Shown here one piece after another: positions 36,532 through 48,214 of a DNA stretch of 64,000 nt. The first letter of the stretch is position 1. Every line of letters starts with the position of its first letter. The notes under the pieces are model-generated. The model saw only the letters and a list, made by a program, of their open reading frames with translations, did no database searches and was not told where the DNA came from. The position numbers and the translations under genes are program-made. This DNA is from Stromatinia cepivora. Lineage: Eukaryota > Ascomycota > Leotiomycetes > Helotiales > Sclerotiniaceae. The DNA lies in contig RCTD01000002.1 in NCBI GenBank assembly GCA_014898415.1, positions 1,302,001 through 1,366,000 of the forward strand, given 5' to 3'.

Positions 36532-37550
36532 TTATACAACCACAAACTTCCCGTCATCCATTTTCGCAACTTCTTGATACACTTCAACCGCATCTGCGAG
36601 GTGGACTTTGTATAGAGAATCTTCCTCTGGATTATTGATTTCTCCATCTTCAAACATTCTTCCCAAGGTTTTCATAATATCCTTTGCTTCAGTCAATCTA
36701 AGACTGAAACTATTAACTCCATGTAAGCTTTGATCCGTTGCCAGCATCTTCATAACATTCACCTTCACTTCTGGTCCCCCTCCCCGCATTCTAGACACAA
36801 ACATCTATCTTCCAGTATTTGCCAATATAGCAAGGCCCTTCTCTATTAGTGCTGGGAATCTTGCACAGTCAACAATGATACTGAGTCCTCTTCCGTTGTT
36901 CAACTCCAATACCTTCTGCATATCCTCATCCATGGTTACATTCACATCAGTACCATTTGTCCTCGATGTAGTGATGATCTTGACTCCTTTGGTTTTTCCG
37001 AGTTCTACTGCAGCCTTTTCGACAGCCCCCTTAGAGCCAAATATCAAGACCACATCTCCGGCGTTTGCAGCAGCCTTCTTCAGCATGAGATAAGCAGTTA
37101 AGTACGGAACGCCAACAATTGCTGCCTGGGCTCACTGAGAGATTTGGGCTTAGTAGCCAAGCCTTCTACGGGTGTAGCAATATTTTCGGCATGAGTTCCA
37201 TCAATGGACAGCTTAGTTTCTCGACCCGTAGATCCATGTACTTCGGCACCGTCAAGTGGTTAGGCATCACGCGGGGCTTGAACAACGGTACCGGCGAAGT
37301 CACAACCTGGAACTATGGGGTGTTTTCCACCGAATCGATCGAGAATCGCGCTGGCTGGCAACATCGGATTGATTAGTTCCTGCTGCATGAATACGAACCA
37401 AAGCTATGTTTGAACCTGAAGGGTTAGATGATTCATGTACAAATTACTGAGAGTAAGACAAAGTTGCTTATACATGTTTCCTCGTCGAGCAAATCAATGA
37501 CCTTGATCCAACCACCGAGGAGAAGATTGTTCCGTTCGTAGCTTTACTTC
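36532..37550 (-). pseudogene. Medium-chain (zinc-type alcohol) dehydrogenase relic
   Basis: The minus strand spells a medium-chain dehydrogenase/reductase in order but in broken frames. N-terminal GroES-like pieces come first: LLGGWIKVIDLLDEE, then after an intron-like gap LVRIHAAGTNQSDV, then in another frame FGGKHPIVPGCDFAGTVV. A domain with LTAYLMLKKAAANAGDVVLI follows, then a C-terminal part ending GKFVVV at the stop. At least two frameshifts (near 37345 and 37130) and two in-frame stops (after residues read QAPRDA, and after LANTGR near 36807) interrupt it. No single choice of splice sites removes all of these. The best intact stretches are 36805-37086 and 36532-36804. It was presumably a quinone-oxidoreductase-like enzyme, now dead. 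Confidence 0.8.
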
Positions 37551-38530
37551 TTTTCACCACTTACCGCTTGTGAACTTCGGTGATTTATCACAGTGGTGAG
37601 GTAACATTAATGCAGAAACTTGATTTTAGTATTTAATTTGCTGGTAATTGGTGCCAGTTTGAGTAGACCTGACTACAGGAGCATCTGGGCAAGTTGCATA
37701 GTTCTGTATGTCAAGGAGCCGAGGGAAAAACAACGGCATAGGAGACGTTGGCGAGTCTTGAGGGGGATAAGAGAAGACAGAATCACATTAGAATCTAGTT
37801 CAGGAAACTTGAAATATGAGTTTCTGATTTTTGGATGATGATCTCACCATAACTTAACATACTTTTGGATCCAAGAAACATGATGTTGACACTCTGTGAT
37901 AGACTCCTTCGATCAGAGAGATAGTTTCTTCAAATCGTTCATACCTCACGCAACTCATTGGTGGGTGGGCTATGCCATGTAGCAAACAGCCATTCATTCT
38001 CCTTTTTCTCCAATGAACCCTTTGGTAATGAGAGATGGTACATTCACTTGGCGTTAAAGGTAGCAAAGATGAGACGACTACCTAGTAAATCTCAAAAGGA
38101 ACAACTAGATTGATTTGCAACTCGACCTGGGGCTTTAAACAATTCCAGGTGCCTTGAGGATAATATATGAACGTATAAGATCTTCGGGAGGAAACTTTTC
38201 TGTAGGAATACATTGAATTCCATTTCTCATTTTCCATCGTTACTGGCAATATGGAACAAAAAATACTTCATTCTCATCTGATTAAATTATGTTATGGATA
38301 ACTATTGAATTTGTCAGATTGAAAGATTCATGAAATGAAAGGTGGTCTTTCGCATTCGTCACTTTTTAGCGTTGGCAATTCAGTACCGTACCCACCAAAT
38401 TTCCACTTCACAGCCTTGTCGCGTCTTTCAAAGTTCCCATCAAAAAAATAAATCTAACATCTTAATACTTCACACCACATCTTCACAATTTACTCTACTC
38501 TTCCATCTCCTATATCAATAACTCTCAATC
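37551..38530. other. Upstream region of the PQ-loop gene
   Basis: No gene found. The last 150 bp before the next start are rich in C/T with runs of CTTCACAA and CCATCTCC, typical of a fungal promoter and leader. Confidence 0.45.
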
Positions 38531-39494
38531 ATGGATCAACTTCGTGCCGCTCTCCAACCCATAACCCACAACCTCCCCGCGCCTATCAAAGACTTAGGAG
38601 TTTCTCTCATCGGAGAACAATGCTACAAAACGCTCCTCCTCGACATCGACCCATCCCACACAGAATGTCTCAAACTCGGCATTTCTAAGGGTCTTGGAGT
38701 AGGAATCATCGCCGCCTCCTCTATCGTCAAGATCCCGCAACTCCTCAAACTTATCTCCTCCAAATCTTCCTCTGGAATATCCTTCCTCTCCTACCTTCTC
38801 GAAACATCCGCATACCTTATTTCGCTCGCATACAACTACCGATCAGAATTCCCTTTCAGCACATATGGCGAAACGGCACTTATTATGGTGCAGAATGTGG
38901 TGATTGCCGTGTTGGTATTGAACTATAGTGGAAGAGCGAGCACAGCTGCTCTGTTCGTGGCAGGATTGGCTGCAAGTGCCTTTACGCTTTTCAGTGGAAA
39001 TATGCTGGATATGCAACAATTAGCATACTTGCAAGCAGGAGCTGGAGTTTTGGGAGTGGCAAGCAAATTGCCGCAGATCTTGACTGTATGGCAAGAGGGA
39101 GGAACGGGACAGTTGAGCGCTTTCGCTGTAGGTTTTTATTTCGCTATTTTTAATCTAATATATCGAGGTGAACAAGATGCTAATTTATAATTGCCAGGTA
39201 TTCAACTATCTCGCCGGTTCCCTTTCCAGAATCTTCACCACCCTTCAAGAAGTAGACGACAAACTCATTCTCTACGGATTCATTGCCGGATTTGCGCTGA
39301 ACGCTATCCTAGCTCTGCAAATGGTATACTACTGGAATTCTCCCAGCAAGACCAAGAGCAAGAAGAACAAGAGCAAGAAATCCTCAAACGCAAAGCCAAA
39401 GGAGAAGGTTTCTGTTGCAGCTTCTCCTGCCGCAAGTACCACCCAATCGCAAAAGAACACAGCTAAGAGCCCTAGCACACGTAGACGTGGATAG
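38531..39494 (+). CDS. MPDU1-like PQ-loop protein, 297 aa
   Basis: A homologue of mannose-P-dolichol utilisation defect 1 (Lec35), an ER membrane protein needed for use of dolichol-phosphate mannose and glucose in N-glycan and GPI-anchor assembly. Two exons (38531-39127 and 39198-39494) sum to 894 bp. Two PQ-loops are visible, SIVKIPQLLKL and ASKLPQILTVW, each between hydrophobic helices, giving about seven membrane segments. The C-terminal 55 residues are a Lys/Ser/Ala-rich tail, longer than in animal homologues, with KKNKSKK-type repeats that could serve as an ER-retention-like basic tail. The intron donor is GTAGGT. The start is the first ATG after a pyrimidine-rich leader. Confidence 0.9.
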
Positions 39495-41084
39495 ATCTTC
39501 TAGCTTTGGGGGATTTCTTTCTTTTATGTTTTGCTCTGACTCCTGCTCGGTGCGGTTGCAGTCCTTTTTAGTCTATTATGTGGATGAGTAGATAAATTAA
39601 TCTAATCTAACTGTCCTAAATATTGCTATTTAAACTGTTGCGCAATTTCTTGTAACTGTTGTTGCTGCTGTGTACCTCTCATTACTCTTAAGACCTTTAC
39701 CAAGTCATTCTGCGGAAATTCCTTCAACTATCTACTTAAATAGCTTAATAAATGACCTAAAGAATTCTAAAAACTCCCTAGATTTGTAGAAATCTTGGCA
39801 CATTCAAGACAGATCCAGACCTTTTCCTCCCTCAACCCAACTCATTCCTCATTCCACCCATTGATACTAACGAATCCCTTTGCAAATCTCCCGTCCCTAA
39901 TTTGCAAAACTAGACTCAGCCAAAAACTCATATTTGCACATCAACCTTTCAAATTACAAAATCATCGCAAGATAGGTACTTGAGTAGAAGAAAGAAACAT
40001 TTGTAATTTCCATACATGAGTATATGTTACCTCCCTCCTCTTTTTCACCTTTCTCTTTTTTTATAGCTTGGAATTTTTTGTTTTATTTTTATTTTATGTA
40101 ATCGATGATGCTTTTTTTTTCATGCTTATCGTGTTCTGCTTTTAGTTTTAGTTTTAGTTTTAGTTTTCCTTTTTGTGAGGTTGAGGTGCTGGTTTGATTC
40201 ATGTGGATGATCTGTTGTGTTTTGCGAAGTACTGGGATAGGAATTGGGTAAGGAGAGGATGGAATGGTGGGAAGGTAGGGAGGGGAGGGTTAGATGGTGG
40301 TTGATGTAGATGGGTGTTGGGAAGTGGATTTGGAGAGGGGAGAGGGGAGAAGAAGGGGGAGGTTGGATGGTGGTTGATGTAGATGGAGTGTGATTGCGGA
40401 ACTCGGGAGAAAGTGGTAGAGACCCAAATATGATGGCACAGGATTGGCACCTAGCAGAGCAGATACTTTGAAAGAGATTTGAGGTGGTGTTTAGGAAGGA
40501 TGACTCGATGTTGATTGACATTGTGTTGTAGGAGATGATTGAGTTACGCAAGAACTTTGTATTGATGAGGTTTGATTCATTTGAAACAGAGGATTCGTAA
40601 AGAGTGGAAGATAAACAGATAGACATAATATTACTGAAATGACAAATCCAATTCCTGTAACTTCGACATCCATCTTGCTCTAATGATTCGGATATTGAGG
40701 CGCATCACACATTTGGGATGAAAAGACCAATTTCGAGGGTACATCGTAGATTCATATCAAAACTCTGTAGAGTACCCAGCCACACCAGTAGCTTGTATGT
40801 ATATGCCCACACTTGCTTCTGATGCAGCTTGACGGCGCGTTTCGGCTGACTCCTAGCCAATACATACGAGGAATTGAATTCCAAGGGTCCAATAATGGCA
40901 ATGGTGACTACACCGGCCAGATTAGAGTTTGGGCTCATCTACGAGCCATTCCAACGTTGGGTATTGAAGCTCAGCTCTTATACGGGCGGCGAAAAATGTA
41001 CCGTATAGAGTACAAGATCGAGGTCCCTGTAATTGGCGATGCGCCAATATAGCTTGAAATATCTTCCCATGTGTTGGACTATCT
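39495..41084. other. Intergenic with TTTTAG repeat
   Basis: About 1.6 kb without a supported gene. A (TTTTAG)n run of about four copies is at 40140-40165. The interval 40240-40380 is a G-rich imperfect duplication on this strand (GGTTGATGTAGATGG appears twice). Small frames at 40126-40626 (-) and 40813-41052 (+) lack family features. Confidence 0.4.
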
Positions 41085-41833
41085 TCAAATAACCCCACTG
41101 GTAGCGAATCTCAAGATCTCTTCTTTACTTCTCACCCTACCATCTTTCCTCGTAATTCCCTTCTCCGGCGCCTTTTTCTTTTCGACACTTGTACCCATTC
41201 CTCCCATAACCTCATCATCCTCCTCCCCTTCCTCATCTTCTTCATCACTCTCTTCCTCATCCTTAAGTCCCGTATTAACATTCTCGACCCCAATTTCTCT
41301 CTCTTCCGCCGTATACTCATCGCCCGCCTCATTCAATGCATATTCCCTTATTCTCGGCCCAATCCATTCCGCCGCCCATTTCCACGTTTCCTCAAGATCT
41401 CCCTGATTAGCCCCCTCCCCTGCGCCATCTATCTGCAAATTACGACCCTCTTCGACCCATGTCTCGACTTGCGGTTCTAGTTTCTTGCGCAGTAATTGTA
41501 GGAGAAGCCCTTCTTGTGTGCGACCGGGGAAATTAGTAGAGGGAAAGGCGACGATTCGAGAGAGAATCTCACTATTGCCAGCGAGATGATCGATGACGGA
41601 TTGGATGTTTGTGCTTAGGATAGATGAGGATGTCATTACTGAGGAACTATATATCAATTAATCAGTATGAATGCACAATGCAGAATGCGACAAGCAAGGT
41701 GAAGTACGCACTATTCAGGTAGAGGTGCGCCCCTTTGAAAATCAGCTCTTAAAGATGCGATATTAGATGTTAAATGTAAGAGGCGCTGACGAGTCTGCTC
41801 GAGAGCTTTGAGATCTTCTTGTTGAAGTGCCAT
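41085..41833 (-). CDS. MED8: Mediator complex subunit 8, 227 aa
   Basis: A head-module subunit of the Mediator coactivator of RNA polymerase II. Exon 1 (41712-41833) and exon 2 (41085-41646) join over a 65-bp intron with CTGAT branch and sum to 684 bp. The N-terminal helix (EQTRQRLLHLTSNIASLRAD), the Ser-rich ILSTNIQSVIDHL helix, FPSTNFPGRTQEGLL and LLRKKLEPQVETWVEEG are the conserved pieces of fungal Med8. A long acidic Glu/Asp stretch (about residues 170-195) and a basic end follow. The start places the conserved helix at the N-terminus as expected. Length is normal for the fungal family. Confidence 0.88.
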
Positions 41834-42268
41834 GATTATGATTTCGTATCGTTGGCGCAAGATTGATTGACTAGGTACCTATAATCGTGATGTTGATTTT
41901 TGGGGTTTGGACTTGAGGGGACTGTTGGCTGGACTGTAAGCTTTTAGCGCGGAACAAAGTCGCGGGGTTGGTGGTGATTAGCGTGGGAAGAATCACTAAA
42001 ATAAAGCATCATCAATTCTTTTCGGCATATATCGTTTCCAGTTGCAGATAAATCATATGTGATTACTATTCAACTATCAAGATGAGGCAGTTCATTGATT
42101 GATATGTATTCCAGTTGAGCGCAATGCTTAGCTTGTTCAATTGACTATTTGCTAACTAGAAACAATGAAGACGACTCAGAATGAGAATGATACATATTCA
42201 TCAGCTTTACCTTCTTATCCAGCTCTCAGAGACCTCTTCCTCTATCCAACAGGCACTCCAAAACCTCA
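41834..42268. other. Spacer upstream of MED8
   Basis: About 430 bp between two leftward genes, covering the MED8 promoter and the 3' flank of the vWA gene. No gene is seen. Confidence 0.5.
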
Positions 42269-45200
42269 TCAAGTCAAATCATTCGCCGTGACAGCCCCCT
42301 CACCAGTGGTTTGATTGACCTTCCTCACAACCTCCATAGCTGTCTTCTTCATCTGCTTCAACTCTTGTACAGATTGAGCCTCCATACTATTCAACCACAT
42401 CTTTGTCTTAACAACAACAATCTCCCAAATTTCTGCCTCTCTTGTCATTGTATGCTCAAGAAAGTCTATAACGATAAGAGTGATCCACAGTTTCTTGGCG
42501 GTGGTATCTTTCTCAACATTGAAGACATCCTGGGGGACCTTAAAGCCGAGAACGGGCTCAAGATATGGTAGAGAAACCCAGGTACCATCGAATTGTTGAA
42601 GGTCGATGATTCTCAATACTTTCTCTACTGAAGAAGCGGCGGCCCAATCCTTTTTAATTGGTGTCCTGGAAGAGGAATCAGAAGGGGTAATCGATCTGGT
42701 GTCAGTGTCAACCGGAACCGAGTTCCTGGAATATGAAATGAACCTGTTTCTTTTCACGAGTATTGGCGATGGTATGGCTTCGCGGTTTCTTCTCGGTTGT
42801 TGAGCAGGAACATCATGGAAATCTTGAAAGCTTCTCTTTTGATTACTAGAAGCATCATTTCCTATGACAACTTCCTTCAGTCTGTTCCTATCTGTTGTTG
42901 AATTTACACCAGTGGAAGTTTCGACAGACCGCCGAGATGAGCTATTTGGATCGAATAGATCCGACGCTATGTGAGGACTCTTTTCAAGACGCTGCGAAGC
43001 TGGGAAAAACGACCTATGTCGAGCATCGGTTGAACGAAAATCATCCGCGGGTCTCGTCCTTGAGTTCACTATAGGCTGGTGTCTTCTTGGTTGTTGTGAA
43101 GTTGCAGTGGCGAAGGAATTAGAGTTTCGGGACTCTCTCTTACTAATCCCAACGAAATCGAATTCTCGAAACTCTTCCTTTTCAATTCCCTCGGCATCAT
43201 TCTCAGCGACGGCTACAAACGAGCACCATCGATTAGCAACTTGAAATTGCTGTCCCATTCGTACGGCCTCCCGTTTAATAATATCATCGAACTGGGATGG
43301 ATAATGATCTTTTAAACAACCACCATTATCTTCTTTTGCATCGTATACCCAACCCCTACCCTCCTCAAGATCTTGGGTAGCCTTTCTAGCTGCTAGCTGA
43401 TGTATAGTGTGGCCTCCTCCCGGAAGTCTTTCGATAGGAATTGATAGCTCTACGGGACCATGTGCAGATATGCCTCTCAAAACAACGGCTGCTGGGTTTC
43501 GTTGGATGGTTTCTGGAGACATCAGCAAGTATACTACCGTGTTGACTCCTGGAAACAAAGATGGAATATTGTGTGGGGCCTGTAGGAGTTTTGGGGCTGG
43601 AATTTCTGGTAGCTGTTGACGAGGTCCAGCCTTGATGACTGTATCTCCAGGTTCTTCAACGGTAGGGTCGAACAAAGAGATTGTAGGAAATATTCGCTGA
43701 TCCGGTTGTTCCATTTTCTCGTCAATGTTCGATAGAAGGAGCTTCATACTGTCTGTGACTCTCTCAATGATCTCGAAATCATCGTCTTCGGATTCATATT
43801 TGACTTCCATGGTGTAGTCAGTAATATGGGGGTAAAGTGCGCCGCGCAGCATTCGAATAGCACTGTTATCCATACTTTCGCCCCTCTGTACAGCCTGGGG
43901 AAAACCGTTCCCTGCTCGGGCAATTCCATTGAGCAAGGCATGAGAAACACCATTGCCTATACCCAGGGGAAATACCCTGATTGCCCCCTGACTCTTTTTC
44001 ACTTCACCGTTCAAGTATTTGAAACATTCTTCTTGCCGCCAGATATCCCCGTCCGTGAGAAGTATGATCTCCAGTGGCAGGTACGTGAGTCGATTCTGGA
44101 TCGTGGCGGTAAGTGCGTTTAATGTGTTGGTCATACCAAAATTGGCTTGGAATGTACCAATATGGTCGAGAGCCTCTTCCAGGTTGTCTTGTGTATATGG
44201 TTTTGACTGTGGCCATAGAAACTCACAGTGAGTGCCGAAGGAGCAGATGTTGAAGTGTATTCCAGCAGGTAAAGATTTTAAAAAAAACCGACATTGCCGA
44301 GTAAAGAATTGACATGCTGGATTGCATGCTTCCGCTCCTGTCAACGACGAAAACAATCTCTGGGTTGTGGGCTGGCAGAGTAAATTTCGGGACCAAGGAA
44401 ACCATCAATGCCCGATGATTGGAAATGGTGCTATGAGTCTCGAGCATAGCCTTCGGGTTTCCCAAATCCTTGACATTGACTAGGAGAACGAAGTCTTGTT
44501 CCAAAGCCGCACTTTCTTGAGCCAGCGTAGCTGAAGCCTTGTTACTTTCTCTCTTTTCACTTCCAGGTGACAGAGCCCCGATTGTGATGGCGATGGGGTG
44601 GGAAGGTGAGGTCAGTCCATCAATGCGCATACTTTCCCACATTAACACATCTACCGTGATCTTCATTCCTTCCCTTGTGGTCGTACCGGAGCCTGTCGAT
44701 GAGGAACCAGACCATCCAAATCTAGGTGCCACTTTAGTCGGAATGGTTAGTTTTACCATATTTCCACCTTCCATCTTCAACTCCCCAATGTATTCGATTT
44801 CCACCACCACTTTCTCTCCAGCTGGAATATTACCTAGCGAGGTGCTAAAAACATCACTTGCTTTGCTGTTTTGCTCCAATAGACCTGCTGTTTCTCCTCT
44901 ATTCTTAGCATCTTCGTAGATTTTTGTTGCAACCGCCTTTTCGTGGATGACTCCTGAGAGCTTTTTGTTGCCCATGGTACATGTAAACTTGACAATACTA
45001 ATTCCATCATAGAGTGGAAATTCATATCTGCATGATGGGATATTATTCTTGGAAGGGTTATCGAAAGTCTGAGCAAGAGAGGTATGCAAAGTTGTGGCTT
45101 TGATGGTGGTGTGTAGAGATGTCGATACAAGAGATAGATTTCCCTCACCCCCAGATCCTCCTGTATCTTTTGTAGCATAAAATATGCCACAGAATGCCAT
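42269..45200 (-). CDS. VIT and von Willebrand A domain protein, frameshifted, about 976 aa
   Basis: Two minus-strand frames together encode one protein. From the ATG at 45200 comes a VIT domain (about residues 1-150, with CRYEFPLYDGISIVKF and the GLLEQNSKASDVFSTSLGN strand). A vWA domain follows with the metal site DRSGSM near residue 290. The frame then breaks at a run of eight T (44280-44287 on the plus strand as A). The other frame resumes with LKSLPAGIHFNICSFG and carries the remaining vWA, a Ser/Arg-rich linker and a C-terminal helical domain (ending 42269). One base fewer in the T-run makes the whole continuous. Fungal VIT-vWA proteins of this layout are cytosolic and of unclear function. 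It may be a sequencing error or a true disruption. Confidence 0.8.
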
Positions 45201-45926
45201 CTTGAAGGTTGTTGATCTTCTTGATCGGTGGAATTTGATTTTCAATGATGAAAGTTTTTATTGTTTTTATTGATGGGAGATGTCGGGTAGGATCGGAGGG
45301 ACGGGAAGATATATTCTACCTAAACTACAGAAAGAGAGCTGCCTAGGCTCAGCCTTGTTAAGAACATTCACTGACAGAAACTATTACTTGTTTCGAATAT
45401 GGTGTTTAAAGGAAAATCTACAAGTTCTTTATCTATTTTCCCTATGTTTCCTGATCATTAAGTAGTACGGCATATTATCTTTTGTACTATCTTGATTGGA
45501 GTTTCATTCCTTGTTAATAGTTTTTCGGTTGCTTGTAACTTGCTCAATGTGAAGGAGATCTTTCAACATCAGTATCATCACTTTACATTACTTTACATTG
45601 ATTAAGAGGTTGAGAAAACCGGACTTTCCATAGGGACTACAAGCTTATGCTCAAGTATGAGGTACATTAAATCACTTCAATATCAGAGTCTGGTCACAGT
45701 ATAAGGAATCATGTTTTCAATTTCATGCTTATTTTGTTCCACCAAATGCTTTGGTGTATCCTGCCTCATACCATTCCTTTTATCCTTCCCAAACCCAAAG
45801 TACACCAGTTTTGTTAGTGTTTACATCATGACACCCAACTTATCCTCATTAACCCATGGTATTAACCTCATTTTGATGTATCAGAACTGCACTATTTCCC
45901 AGGATAATACACTCCTCCTCACTGAC
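45201..45926. other. Intergenic, no gene seen
   Basis: Spacer upstream of the leftward vWA gene and downstream of the next leftward gene. A 79-codon frame at 45711-45950 has a hydrophobic start but overlaps the neighbouring coding end and is not supported. Confidence 0.4.
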
Positions 45927-46811
45927 TTAATCACTATGTGCTTGTCCTGAAATCCTTTCCATATTGACCCCCCATTTGTTCCCTTCTATCAAGCCCCACA
46001 AAATTTCAAGATCATGGACACTACTGACATGAGATTCCTCGGTTTCTGAGATGATACACTCTAGGTCTTTGACAACATTGCTGGTATTCGAAGTCAGAGC
46101 TTGGTTACTATCGACTCTTGCTTCAACTTTTTCTCCATCTCCACGATCCCTAAGCCGCAAGTTCCGGAATTTAGATCTGTTGGCTGCCAGACTATTGGGA
46201 TCACAGATAATAGAAAGTTGATTCACCCTAGCTTGGAATCGGGACTTCTTGTCTGTCAAAACTTCTTGCAGAATGTGCTTGCGCCTTTGCCGAGTCGCGT
46301 ACCATGGGAGAATGCATTTGAAGATAGCGAGTACACCCATTTCACTGACGAGAAGGAGAAGAAGTTTTGTCCAGAAGTCAAGCCCTTCAGATGTTGGATT
46401 GGGAAAGACCCAGCGCGGGAAGATCTCTAGTGGAGATTGAGGAGCGGGGTAAAAAAACGAGAATCCATACGGAAGACCGAGGCGAGTATTGAAGATATAG
46501 CGAAGAAGATTGTCCAAAAGACCGTGAAAGTATATTGCTTTATGGTTGATTCTGAGTAGAGCGATGACAATTGCTGTAGGAGATCGATTGAACAAAAGTT
46601 TGTGGTGGCGAATGATGGCTCGTTGGAATATGTAGAGGAGATAGATGGATGAAAGTATGTATGTGAAGAAGAGAGCATTCGAGACTCCCTCGGCAGTGAG
46701 TGTTATGATCGGGTTGACATCATCAGAGGAGGATAAAACTTTCAAGAGTACTCGAGGAGTTTTGGTCCCTACGAGAACAAATTCGAGGTTGGGTAGTGAC
46801 TTGGAGTACAT
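45927..46811 (-). CDS. Hypothetical membrane protein, 294 aa
   Basis: An intronless minus-strand frame of 294 codons. Three hydrophobic stretches are visible: about residues 45-68 (ALFFTYILSSIYLLYIF), 80-108 and 147-170 (KLLLLLVSEMGVLAIFKC). A polar, charged cytosolic tail of about 120 residues follows with basic and acidic patches. No signal peptide precedes the first segment. I do not recognise a family or catalytic motif. It is supported as coding by its length, the ordered hydrophobic and charged zones and the absence of a better competing frame. The start is the only ATG at the frame's beginning; splice extension upstream was not evident. Confidence 0.6.
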   Translation of the reverse strand: MYSKSLPNLEFVLVGTKTPRVLLKVLSSSDDVNPIITLTAEGVSNALFFTYILSSIYLLYIFQRAIIRHHKLLFNRSPTAIVIALLRINHKAIYFHGLLDNLLRYIFNTRLGLPYGFSFFYPAPQSPLEIFPRWVFPNPTSEGLDFWTKLLLLLVSEMGVLAIFKCILPWYATRQRRKHILQEVLTDKKSRFQARVNQLSIICDPNSLAANRSKFRNLRLRDRGDGEKVEARVDSNQALTSNTSNVVKDLECIISETEESHVSSVHDLEILWGLIEGNKWGVNMERISGQAHSD

Positions 46812-48214
46812 TGTGATTGATCTCTCGACGGTAATGTTGTTGGTGGTGCATTGAAGTCCTGAAGAGGATCAAAGACAGGAATCACAAGCTATAACATAGT
46901 TGAACGTGTTTGGAGAAAGATGACGCGCTGATTGACTTTGATAGTGAATCTATCCCGTGTCGTGGCAGCTCCAATTTTTGGAAGCTGGAACCTCTATCTC
47001 ATGGCCTGCAAGTGCCGGTCTTAGAAGGATTGCACTGTTCTTCTACTATATCCATTAAACCCGCCGATATAATTTTACAAATGTAAAGTTAATTAGTTTT
47101 CTCACTAGATGAGGCATTGTTCTTCGATTCTACTTTGGATCAATCATTTTGCGACAGATATTCTACATGGGGCCAAGGAAACTTCTTCCTGTAGACTTAA
47201 GAGATCGCGAAGATTCACTTTAAGTACGTGCACTGACAGCAACATTTCGCGTCACATATGGGTACGAGGATACCGCGAAATTTAATGTCTATCTGGGATT
47301 ATTTCTTTAATGACTTTCATTTGCTTAACTTAGGCCTGGACTAGGTGGTTGCAAATTTCTCAATGCTGTAAAGTGACTAGCAGGTGCTTCACTTTTTTTT
47401 TGGCATGGCAGCTACTGGCCCATTCCTTGTTAACTACGGTACGATTTGCCAGGTCTACAGTTAGGTATACTTCACAAGTTCGTCTATTCAAGACGAATGC
47501 TGAATTCTCAATTCCATTCCAAGGAGATGCGTTTTCGAGCAATACTATCCGCAGAATATTCTAGAAAAATTGCCGCATAATGGCGGATCGATGGTTCAAG
47601 GAATGAGAGTTCCTGGCCGAGAACGATGGCGATGTTACCATTACTACATTTAAACGCAACTTAAAGAATGATTTCCAATACCTTCATATTGTGGCGCCGT
47701 GGAGATACGTTTTTCTTAGTGAAGCTGTGATATGTGGATGAGTTGTGTTTTGATTCTATGGTTATCATGATTGGTCTGTAGCGAAACAAGTACATTCCTC
47801 AACCACAACACACATTCTCCTCTTAGCAACATCTTGGCAGTTATGCCACATCTATCGGAATAAACACTCTAGCAAAGTAAAATCCAGAATTCTTAGTATC
47901 CGAACCAATAGTATCTTCATTTGGGATAATTCGCCATCGAGCACGGGATTTCCTAGATTGTTTGGGTTTCACATTCCCATATTTGATGTCCCTCCCATAG
48001 TGAAGATTCATTCCTCACAGTTTTATCCTCAACAATGAGGCTCCAACTATATCACAACATCGATGATCTCGAATATAAAATCACGATGCAATTCCGTCGT
48101 TCTTTCTTCCTCCTTCGTACATCAGGAACCAACTTGTATACACTCTTTCTTCCAAACAATAAATAGTCTTCAAGACATACCACATTCACTTACTTTAAAT
48201 CAAAGTTTATCATC
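46812..48214. other. Divergent spacer, about 1.4 kb
   Basis: Between a leftward and a rightward gene, so presumably both promoters. A frame at 47349-47564 and its complement lack protein-like features. The last 200 bp carry a C/T-rich leader with CATTCACTTACTTT just before the next start. Confidence 0.45.
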
